From Agapetus fuscipes (taxonomy: Eukaryota > Arthropoda > Insecta > Trichoptera > Glossosomatidae), in NCBI GenBank assembly GCA_951799405.1, contig OX637339.1, forward strand, positions 1,674,001 to 1,738,000: a DNA stretch of 64,000 bases, written 5' to 3'. Position 1 is the first letter of the stretch, and every line of letters starts with the position of its first letter. The notes beneath the pieces were generated by a model. It saw only the letters and a program-made list of their open reading frames with translations, was not told where the DNA came from and searched no databases. Shown here in pieces: positions 57,501 to 64,000 of the stretch. A program made the position numbers and the translations under genes.

Positions 57501-60500
57501 TACAAAGTGACAAATTTTCATACAAAAAAATATTGTAATATTTTTGGTAGCAAAACGTCTAATACCCATAAATAAACCTACATAACAATTTGCTCAATCA
57601 ATTGCTATAAAACAACTATAAGCATTGCCTCTTAATACTCTTTGTTTTGGGGGTTGCCATACAAGAGAAAACAATATTTAAAATTTTCCCGGCAGAGAAC
57701 GGGTTAACTAAAAAATAATGTTCTACAATTGAAAAGCTCTTATATATACCTACATATATTAATCATTACTTTTTTCAAATAAATATTATAAGGTGTAGCC
57801 ACCATACAAAGTGACAAATTTTAATACAAAAATAATTGTAATATTCTTGGTACTAAAACGCCTAATATAAAATACTAGGCTACGAGTCTTAAAATCTAGT
57901 AAGTTGTACCCATATAATAATCAATCATAACTTTCCAAAATATCAATGAAAAGTATAGGTACCCACCAAACAAAGTGTTAGTTTTGATACAAACGGGATC
58001 AATGATAATACTGCAAAAAGACGATTGCTTAAAAAGATTAGCTTCATTACTTACACACAACTAAATGTTTTGTTATGAAAATTGGCCATGACCTAAACAT
58101 GACCGTATTTTGTGCTATAAAGTCCTGTGCAGTCCACTGTACAATTTATTTTATTTGTGGCTAGTATGAAGCCGATCGACCATTCTGTAAAAAAGGGCTC
58201 ACTTTGCAAGATGTCACTCCTGTTTCATGGAGGGAAGGTCGGCAAAAGTTGCAGGGCTTATCTTCATTTGAGATTTGGGGTTTTACTTTGTTAGTGCGCA
58301 TGCAGCATGTATAAGCGTCTGCTTGTAACTATATTGAAATATATAATCTATTCCTCGACTCATGGGTTGGTATGAGACTGATCACCCATACTGTAAAAAA
58401 ATGGTCCACTTTGCCAATGTCACCCCTGTTTTAGGGAAACTCGGCAAGAGTTACAGGGCTTATGTTCATTTGAGATTGGGTTTTTAAGTTGTAAGTCCAC
58501 ATGGGGCATTTGTAAGCGCAAACTTTTACCTGTCTGCTTGTGGGAATGCATTTAATATGAATCTCAAATGGTATGTATCTTTGCAACTTAGATTATGTAA
58601 AGAAATACACAAAATAATTTCCTTGACTTACAGGTTAGTATGTGGCTGACCACCCATACTGTAAGAAATGGTTCACCATGCAAATTTCATCTCTGTTTGA
58701 GGAAAAGTCGGCAAGAGTTGCAGAGCTTATGTTTATTTTAGATTAGGTTTTTGATGTTGTAAGTCCACATATATCCTCATAACTTAGATTGTAGACAGAT
58801 TGTCTTACAAGGTTTTCTTGCACTCATTTTGTTCAATGAACATTAGAAACTCCTCATTTTGTCTGTTAATTCTCTTGCATAACGTCTACTCAGGTGTGAC
58901 AGGTTTGCTTCTGTATAAGTACAAAGATATCCTACACTTCAAGTATAATAGGTTACGTTTAAACACAACCATAGTGTATTCCTACAAATATATGAAAACT
59001 GAATCACTCAGTAGGTGTGTTGTTTTAGTATCAATACATTTTTTGTGTTTGAGTATAACTTAGAGTCATACTTGGGCACAGTTAACGCTGGTCTTACAAA
59101 GTCAGTGAGCTGTGAAAAGTAGCATTGTACTGTTAATTATTATTATGTCTAGGTATTGATATAAAAAATAATTGTCTGTGTAGGAAGCCTTATACATACT
59201 TCACTCTGTAAGAAGTCTATAATCTAAGTTACAAAGATACATTAACATTCAAAACTCATATAAAATGCATGCCCACAAACAGACACGTGCAAGTTCGCGC
59301 TTACAAATGCTGATGTGTACCTACTTGCAAATTAAAACCAAACCTCTAATGAACATAAACCCTGCAACTTCTGCAGACCTTCCCTGAAACAGGGGTAATT
59401 TTTAAAATGAAACGATGAAGTGAAGTTATATAAGTCGCTGGGATGGTCAAGGAGATAAAGCATTGGCACGTTGGTTATTGACTCTACCACCATTTCGAAC
59501 CCTGCCTGCACCGTGTCCTATCAACAACAGCTTTGACTCTGGTTCAACAGATGTACAAGATAGGGAATGCAATCTCGAGACGAGATCGCTAAGTCGAGAT
59601 CACGAGGGACAGAAATTCAATCTCGGCGAGATCTCGAATGGTAAAAAATAATACAAATTTTCATTCAATTAACCCATAAAAACATGTAACTTTAGCACAC
59701 CATGACAGTAACTGTACAACTGAAACAACTAAGGAAGTAAACAAACAAGTGCCTGCACGCACTTGAATTTCTTTCGCTCACTTACTCTAGTCAAAACTAT
59801 ATCACTTATTCTTTTCTATCCCGCTCGACCAAGATTGTAAATACTCGGGAATAGTAGGGATAGTTTGCGTATGCCGTCCGTCCTTTCCTTCGTCAGTCAG
59901 CATATCGCTTGCGAGCAGAGAGCACGTGTCATGCATCGCCAACTACTGCCGCTCCATCGAGATCTCGTCATTTTATGCTTCGAGATTGATCTCGAAAAAT
60001 GAGGCGAGATCTCTGAAGATCGGGATCTCGCAAGATCGAGATTGCATTCCCTAGTCATAGAGTAATTCATCAAAAATATTACATAATGAATAGGGAAGTA
60101 TCACATATTTTTTTCATTGTATAAAATGGTAGAATACATTTTTAAAAATGCATCTGCGTTTTCAAAAGAAAAATATCTTGCTTTGTTTTTAAACTACAGC
60201 TCTTTAAAATTAGCGTATTCTCGATTTCCGAAAAAAGGTCATTTTGTTTATTTAGGTAGATATGACGCCGATGCATTTTCGGAGTGTAGGTATCGGGGGT
60301 ATCGGCGGGCCCAGTGGCGAATCTTGACGTCATTTTGACGTCAAGATTCGCGAAGTCGAACGCGCTGCGTTTTGGCGCGACTAAAATTCACCGCATTTTA
60401 TTTTTTTAAATTATCAATGATATTTTAATTTTTACTACACAAAAATTATATGGTTGTGATCCTTGAAATGTACTCTACAGAACCATATTATTTTCAACCG

Positions 60501-62045
60501 TTTTCCCTACCACTGCAACTACCCTATTATTAATTGATAAAGTTAATAACTATCTCTCAAATTGCATTCCTTTTCACAAATCTATTTTTTATAAAGAAAA
60601 CTATTAAAATGGAGGATTAATATTGCGTTGCAATAAATTTCATTTTATCAAAAATATACATTAACATGATGAGATTTTTATGATTTCAAATCATAATCCT
60701 GATTTTCATTTTTACAATATTTTTATGACGTAAAAGCTTAAAGTATTGATGATCCAGATCTTCTGATTTATCAAGCAGATAAAACATAATGAAATAACTG
60801 ATAACAATAAAACTGATTGAACTGTTATCTTATCAAACAGACTGCAATATAATTGATGACATTTATGTTTATCTTTACTTAATTGATAAAGTGATAAACA
60901 GGCAGAATGTCATTTACCTCTGACAATGATAATAATGGAGATATCTTTTTTAATTTTAACTAAATGTGTTGCAACAGTTGAAAGACACTAATCTAAATTA
61001 TAGCAAAATATAAGTAGCATTAGAGATTCACATTATATGCATTTTCACAAAACAGACATGTTTAAGTTCGCGCTTAAATATGCCGAATGTAGTCCTACAA
61101 TATAAAAACCCGAATCTCAAATGTACATACACCCTGCAACTCCTGCCGACCTTCCCTGAAACAGGGGTGACATTGGCAAAGTGAACCACTTTCTACAGTA
61201 TGGATGGTCAGCCGCATACCAAACTAACATATCTTTGCAACTTAGATTAGATTAGATATTAATACCTGTTTCTGGCCAGGCAGAATAGGTTGGTGAATTG
61301 CGTTCCTCTTCAGAAATCTATTTAAAAAAAAAAAAAAAACAACTTGAAGTGAAGTTAAAACTTTTTATATTAATTAAATTAACAAAGTTTTAATTCACTT
61401 TTTATAATTTTATTTCTGTCTAGTACTTTCGCCAATTGTCAGGACAATTGTCCTGAAGATGCCTTGTAGGCGAAAGTAATAGACAGAAATAAAATTATAA
61501 AAAGTGAATTAAAACTTTGTTAATTTAATTAATATACAATGGACTTTCACTGTGTAAACCACCAAACCCTTAAAAATATTAAAACTTTTTTTTTGTTTTT
61601 AGATTTTTTATTAAAATAATATAGGTAACAAAATTATATTTCCCAGGAGTTGCAAACAAAGACAGTTAAAAGAATTAGCAGCTCATACCCAAAATATATT
61701 TGTTAAGCATCACACTGGTACAGCATCATTATAAAAGGACTCTTATGAAATAACCTTTATTGCACCATTTTGTTGTTTAGTTTTCATATTCCTCTTTATT
61801 TTTATCGGAAGTCCGTTCTATAGGGACTGTGCAACATTTGAAAGAGACCTCCTTCCAAACTTTGTCTTATTATTAATCTTAATTATACTGACGAATCATC
61901 TGCCATGTTCCAGATCATGATCGGCATCTTCCTGATGGTGTGGGTGGTGCAGAAGGCGCGCAAGGAGCTGACGCTGGCCATCATGGAGGCTGACATGGGC
62001 CGCGACAGCCTCTCCATGTCCAGCGACTCCGAGGCCCCCAGCTAG
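45588..62045 (+). CDS. TMEM64: TMEM64-like VTT-domain membrane protein
   Basis: CDS join(45588..46133, 53112..53267, 61914..62045), 277 aa, phase 0 at every junction. The family (VTT/SNARE-associated Golgi, DedA superfamily) acts in endomembranes; TMEM64 has been linked to calcium and Wnt signalling in vertebrates, and relatives scramble lipids. Visible: a short acidic N-terminus; TM1 at about 38-60; a hydrophobic pair with VSFPVAIGYLVLIITSGYLF and GTVLISANVGVAVAHYGL, and the VTT signature ARLTPIPFGLQNTIFA; exon 2 gives ASAVGLLPAQVINVYLGSTL; exon 3 a last TM (IFLMVWVVQKARKEL) and a Ser-rich tail. A second Met at 45597 is possible. Shorter than human TMEM64 (380 aa). Introns are 7.0 and 8.6 kb. 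Exon 2 is preceded by nine mock copies of its start. Confidence 0.92.
46235..46860 (-). mobile_element. LINE-B fragment split by a foldback
   Basis: 46235-46488 (GTAACGCTGTCGCTATTCCT, GGGGTGGCCAAAGCC, then CACTTCCTCTGTATATAT) and 46746-46860 (CTTTGTCAGTCTATCATCAT onward) are one LINE-B on minus, interrupted by the palindrome at 46489-46745. Confidence 0.75.
46489..46745. mobile_element. 257-bp near-perfect palindrome, CGCTSCC family
   Basis: Arms of about 116 bp start CGCTGCCCTAGTTCAATACT and end in the exact-looking complement. The 4-bp target duplication is ATAT (46485-46488, 46746-46749). Terminus and duplication length match the 255-bp MITEs. The loop (about 46606-46630) is GCAACTAAGCTACACATTGT, the 3' end word of SINE-2. 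Confidence 0.9.
46888..47065. repeat. foldback C
   Basis: ATCCAAGACCGGATTGACAA and CATCTCCAGTGG on one side face CACCTGAAGATGCAAACATA and GAAACCGGTCTCGGATATAT on the other. Arms are imperfect. Confidence 0.6.
47637..47677. repeat. short perfect hairpin
   Basis: ACTCGTAGATTGTGT (47637-47651) and its exact complement (47663-47677) with an 11-bp loop; outer words CTGCACAA and TTGTGCAGC extend the symmetry. Confidence 0.7.
47700..49500. other. TMEM64 intron 1, no assigned element
   Basis: A diverged direct repeat links about 48850-48965 and 49185-49290 (TTTGTTCTCTTT, GTCTATTTTCGTTA, CAGAT..TA..AGTCAATG). A 100-codon minus frame lies between them (48970-49272) with no domain I recognise. Otherwise nothing. 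Confidence 0.4.
49505..49636 (+). mobile_element. LINE-A tail fragment
   Basis: GTTTTTATGTTGTAGGTTCA, GGCATGTGCAAGCGCGAACT, TTTGCAACTTAGATTAGATT. Confidence 0.75.
49640..49825 (-). mobile_element. LINE-B and SINE-2 end fragments
   Basis: 49650-49760 is a worn LINE-B (CTAGGGGTGGCTACTACC, TTTTTCATCTCCTCAACATT). 49763-49825 is a SINE-2 end (ACAACAAAGCTGCACATAAA, TTACTTCTTGCCCCGTTATC). Confidence 0.55.
49826..50540 (+). mobile_element. LINE-A, 5'-truncated, ORF end and tail
   Basis: The ORF end reads RVRNDFVREECGVRESVKVK, then after a stop (TTTTGACATTTGG) [40 protein letters not shown], ending DRKKWRLICNADL. About 110 bp of spacer leads to the tail (CCTTGACTTATAGGTTGGTA to AACTTAGATTATAGATTA). 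The clearest LINE-A 3' end in the window. Confidence 0.9.
50555..50800 (-). mobile_element. SINE-2 copy
   Basis: CACATGTGGCGAGTGGAACC, TTATTTTTACATATAAGGAA, then the tRNA-like head TGGGATTCAAACCCGAGCTC and CTCTACCAACTGAGCTATCA. Confidence 0.85.
51250..51553 (-). mobile_element. SINE-2 end fragment and LINE-A tail
   Basis: 51250-51290 holds GTAGTGCAACTTCTTGCCG; 51296-51553 is a full LINE-A tail on minus (TCTAATCTAAGCTGCAAAGA to CCTATAAGTCAAGGAAC). Confidence 0.8.
52109..53111 (+). repeat. 107-bp tandem array duplicating the TMEM64 exon 2 acceptor
   Basis: Nine full units (52112-53074) plus the acceptor part of a tenth. ATGAGCAGTGTGAGTGG follows TTGTTGCAG at 52149, 52256, 52363, 52470, 52577, 52684, 52791, 52898, 53005 and finally 53112 (the real exon). 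Each unit has 37 bp of intron end and about 70 bp copying exon 2, but without 14 bp that the real exon has (after TCTGCTGTG). Units are identical apart from one C-to-G change in the ninth. Splicing to an early copy and reading on meets TAA 29 codons later. Confidence 0.95.
53424..53872 (+). mobile_element. SINE-1 full length (5S head + tRNA-like unit)
   Basis: 53424-53546 is the 5S-like head (CACCGAAGTTAAGCAACATT, TACTTGGATGGGTGACCGCT), 53547-53622 the tRNA-like unit (GGATTCGGATCCCGGCGG), then body and CACTGGATTTCTTAAAAAAA. In TMEM64 intron 2. Confidence 0.9.
54030..54645 (+). mobile_element. LINE-C remnant split by a short insertion
   Basis: 54236-54315 encodes RAFCMAGPVLWNALPHELRA and 54584-54645 FRPGLKTCLFRTCYS, the two parts of the non-LTR C-terminal motif. 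The 54316-54583 insert starts with a T-rich run, with AGTGT-TTT words on both sides as a possible target duplication, so it looks like a reversed SINE-like retroposon of unknown family. Confidence 0.65.
55142..55650 (+). mobile_element. SINE-1 variant split by a MITE
   Basis: The tRNA-like head (TTGGTCCGTAGTCTAGTGGT) starts at 55145; the body resumes at about 55510 (AATATGCTCTTCGCTTTGGG) and ends in the alternative tail with GGGCTCTTGATTCACACA. Confidence 0.75.
55239..55507. mobile_element. GGGGCCGTCCATAAATTACGTCA-type MITE
   Basis: Ends GGGGCCGTCCATAAATTACG and, inverted, GACGTAATATATGACAGCCCC. The interior has three C-runs (55285, 55322, 55470) and short palindromes. This terminus is common in insect MITEs; I do not assign the superfamily. 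Confidence 0.8.
55757..56050 (+). mobile_element. LINE-A tail
   Basis: CCTTGACTTATTGGTTGGTA, CCAATGTCACCCCTGTTTCA, AACTTAGATTATAGATTATA, preceded by the T-rich LINE-A spacer. Confidence 0.85.
56055..58130. mobile_element. 2.1-kb AT-rich repeat block, non-coding
   Basis: Starts with a hairpin (ACTTTATAGCAGTCC, GGACTGTTATAAAGT) and ends TGCTATAAAGTCCTGTGCAG, so the ends resemble each other. Inside, a module with TTCTCAAAAACGGCTC, TTGCCATA and AAAATAATGTTCTACAAT recurs near 56360, 56800, 57240 and 57640. GTCCGTCCGTCCGTATGGAT is at about 56190. No frame has a known domain. Confidence 0.6.
58155..58800 (+). mobile_element. three LINE-A tails in a row
   Basis: Tail units at about 58155-58345, 58350-58600 and 58618-58800, all plus strand, each with a CACCCATACTGTAA-like segment and the last two ending in ACTTAGATT. 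Confidence 0.75.
59218..59400 (-). mobile_element. LINE-A tail
   Basis: AATCTAAGTTACAAAGATAC, GCCCACAAACAGACACGTGC, CTTCCCTGAAACAGGGGTAA. Confidence 0.75.
59561..60053. mobile_element. hAT-like MITE with CGAGATC subterminal repeats
   Basis: Ends TAGGGAATGCAATCTCGAG and its complement (CGAGATTGCATTCCCTA), with many GAGATCTCG-like words near both ends. The 8-bp flanks (GTACAAGA and GTCATAGA) agree at five positions. Similar in plan to 4340-4910. Confidence 0.75.
60085..60535. mobile_element. AATAGGGTA MITE in TMEM64 intron 2
   Basis: Ends AATAGGGAAGTATCAC and CAACTACCCTATT; interior has TGACGTCATTTTGACGTCA at about 60325-60345 and the shared GATCCTTGAAATGTACTCTA word. Confidence 0.8.
60985..61255 (-). 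mobile_element. LINE-A tail
   Basis: AGATTCACATTATATGCATT, CTTCCCTGAAACAGGGGTGA, CAGCCGCATACCAAACTAAC, with a short opposite end word TTTGCAACTTAGATTAGATT at the right edge. Confidence 0.75.
61340..61570. repeat. foldback B, long-armed copy
   Basis: Arms of about 75 bp (TTAATTAAATTAACAAAGTT and complement) around ACAATTGTCCTGAAGATGCC and GTAGGCGAAAG. Flank GGACTTTCACTGTGT as at 500-530. Confidence 0.85.
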
Positions 62046-62181
62046 CTGTCGGCCGTGGCGCAGTCTCCCGCTGATGTATGACAAACATTCAATGAAGCTC
62101 CGCATGACACTGAGACAATATAGGGACAGTATAGTATTGCTAGCATCTCTAAAGCCATCACAACGATGACAGTCAAATTCA

Positions 62182-62187
62182 AATAAA
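62182..62187 (+). promoter_or_regulatory. TMEM64 poly(A) signal
   Basis: AATAAA 137 bp after the stop codon, followed by a TTTGAGTTGT stretch. Repeats start soon afterwards. Confidence 0.6.
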
Positions 62188-62254
62188 GAATATTTGAGTT
62201 GTATAGAATCAAAGACAGTGAGGTCAGTTTTTTTTTTAAATTTGAGAAAAAAAA

Positions 62255-62775
62255 AGTAGTCCGAGAAAAGTATGCAGATTGGTGAAATTGTGAAAGAATG
62301 GGAGATACATAGACTGGTCCGTAGTCTAGTGGTTAACACTTCAGACTCGTGATTGCAAGGTTGTGGGTTTGAATGCCGGTGGAGCATGGTAAAAATATTT
62401 CATTTTTACAATTTTCTCCTCGTTGGGTTGAAAAATGAATCTGCCTTTACCAAAGACCGGTCCCCATAGGTCCATCCAGCCTTACACTGACTGGGTTTTG
62501 CTTGAGAATTGGCGCTTTCTACAGTGACGAAGAAGCTCGCAGAGGGCTCTTGAGGTGTGATTCACACAGAACAACGGTCACCAAATAAATCAGCCTAATT
62601 TTATTATTATTATTATTCTACAGAGTGAATATAAAAGAAAGAAATGTATGAAAAAGGTGATGGGTATGAGTAGATTGAAAGAGGTATGAAAGAATAAGAT
62701 GAAATATAGGCAACGCTGCAGAGTCTGTGGCCTTCCCTAGCGGAATGATGACAGAGTTACAGTTACAGTAGATAA
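62255..62775 (+). mobile_element. LINE-B end split by a SINE-1 variant
   Basis: LINE-B bases GTGAAAGAATGGGAGATACA before 62313 and CAGAGTGAATATAAAAGAAA after 62625 join up; tail CCTAGCGGAATGATG then AGAGTTACAGTTACAG. The SINE (62313-62625) has a clear tRNA-like head GTCCGTAGTCTAGTGGTTAA, the body, the GTGTGATTCACACA tail and an ATT repeat end. Confidence 0.8.
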
Positions 62776-62894
62776 ATAAAAATATAAACACTTAAAATGT
62801 TTTTTTTTGCACTGCTACATATTTCTCACATTTAAGAAAAATCTTGAATGCTGCCTTTGATTCTATATCTCATTTCTTAGGCAAATTGTATTTG

Positions 62895-63048
62895 TCTGGT
62901 CCATAGCTAAGTTGGTAGAACGCTTGCGTTCAAAGTCAAAGGGTTAGGGTTGAAAATGATAGTTTTTTGTGTTCCGCCAGGTATCAAACCCTCTACTCTC
63001 CGATCACGAGTCTAAAGCGTCAACCATTAGACTACGGACCAGCCAAAT
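62895..63048. repeat. two converging tRNA-like SINE heads
   Basis: GGTCCATAGCTAAGTTGGTA with GGGTTAGGGTTGAAA on plus (SINE-2 type) faces a SINE-1 type head on minus (CCGCCAGGTATCAAACCC, AACCATTAGACTACGGACCA). Both lack bodies. Confidence 0.65.
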
Positions 63049-63162
63049 TCTTCTTTCTTCTTTACCCTACGTGTAAAAAATTGTGTGAATTCACATCTAT
63101 GGGGTAAATAGAAAAAGGTATGAAAAATATTATGGCACTTCGCAACGCAAAAAAAAAAAACG

Positions 63163-63487
63163 CAACTAAGCTACATATACCTATAGTGTAACTTCTTGCC
63201 GCGTTATCCCCGAAGGGGTCGCATGTGGCGAGTTGAACCTATTTATTTTTACAGGTAAGGGGGCCGGCCTTACGCCAACCACTTCAATTGAAGTGGTGTT
63301 TTCCCAGCTCCCGAGCTGGTACTCATTTCTTGTGAAGGCTGAGTAAACCTTGCCGGCATTATTATTTTGGGGTTTGAAATGAACACTGAAACGGGAAATC
63401 ATTTCTGACACCCTCGCGCTCGGTGGGATTCGAACCCGAGCTCACGGCATGGAATGCAAGCACTCTACCAACTGAGCTATCGACCGG
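63163..63487 (-). mobile_element. SINE-2, well preserved
   Basis: AACGCAACTAAGCTACATAT at the left; CGTTATCCCCGAAGGGGTCG; tRNA-like head GGATTCGAACCCGAGCTC and CTACCAACTGAGCTATCGAC at the right. Very similar to 36113-36443, including an A-run at the left. Confidence 0.88.
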
Positions 63488-63644
63488 TAACTTCTAGTGA
63501 GTGAATTAGTTTTCATACTTTTTTGTGTATTTACTTGATAAAGGGGAATTTGCACATTGTTTATTAGGGTCACTGAAGTATTATTCCGTAGACTCTATTG
63601 ATGAGTTAACTAAAGTTTTACTATTTAAAATTTTCTTGACTGCT

Positions 63645-63899
63645 CGCTCCCCCAGTTCTTGTTTGCTGTATAGACCAATTCTGTAAAATATGACTTTTTA
63701 ATGCAGTTGTCTTAAGAATCAAATTCTACACAATCTGACTGAAGAAAAAACGTAAAAATCGATAATGTGAGAGTTGTTTTAAATATTTTTTAAATCAATT
63801 TCCTGTTTTCATAAGACACATTGATCCAGTACACATGCAAACATTGTGCATGTAAAATTTGCTGAATGGTCTATAGGGCAAACAAGAACTAAGGCAGCG
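63645..63899. mobile_element. 255-bp MITE, CGCTSCC family, copy 3
   Basis: Termini as in copies 1 and 2 but more diverged (GCTGTATAGACCA for CCGTATACGCCA). Flanks TGCT and ATCT agree at two of four bases. Confidence 0.85.
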
Positions 63900-64000
63900 A
63901 TCTGTCAAAACATTTAAAAAAAATACATAAATGTTGTAATTTTCGGTAGGTATCGAAAATAACACCCGTTCTTTATCCTATTAATTCACAAAATTACCAA

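Overview
This is a eukaryotic, AT-rich, intron-containing nuclear window. The gene set (DDX5/Rm62-type helicase, TGS1, SmF, a TMEM64-like VTT protein), the short AG/GT introns and the dense mix of non-LTR elements, tRNA/5S-type SINEs, hAT, Harbinger and small TIR elements point to an insect, perhaps Lepidoptera; I cannot name the species. All gene models come from reading frames and splice signals only.

Layout. 1-6.0 kb: repeats only (LINE tails split by SINEs and a TA-flanked MITE, a short hAT element with perfect 8-bp target duplication). 6.0-12.95 kb: a complete DEAD-box helicase gene on +, with the start codon apparently split by an intron and two virtually identical 172-bp intronic blocks. 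14.36-19.4 kb: a 5'-truncated LINE broken by an 182-bp foldback and by a 3.3-kb PIF/Harbinger transposon whose transposase and MADF/BESS-like accessory gene interlock on opposite strands. 20.2-36.7 kb: an eight-exon TGS1 gene on +; intron 6 holds an intact 7.26-kb Ty3/gypsy element with LTRs identical by eye, a SAP-like Gag and a Pol that ends in a TARG1/OARD1-like macro domain plus a CCCH zinc finger. 36.7-42.3 kb: repeats. 42.3-44.8 kb: SmF (SNRPF) on -. 45.6-62.2 kb: TMEM64-like gene on +, head to head with SmF; its second exon is preceded by nine extra 107-bp copies of its own splice acceptor and exon start. 62.2-64 kb: repeats.

The host genes share an RNA-processing theme (helicase, snRNA cap hypermethylase, Sm core protein), but they lie far apart and nothing shows co-regulation except the divergent SmF/TMEM64 promoter region. 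Most of the window is transposon-derived: LINE-A (RT with YADD; 3' tail of about 250 bp ending in a TTAGATT-type repeat), LINE-B (tail ending in ACAGTT), SINE-1 (5S rRNA head plus tRNA-like unit), SINE-2 (tRNA-like), hAT, Harbinger and several MITE/foldback families. The strongest candidates for something undescribed are the retrotransposon Pol macro/CCCH extension, the twin intronic block in the helicase gene, the reiterated splice acceptor in the TMEM64 gene, and the 5S-tRNA chimeric SINE.
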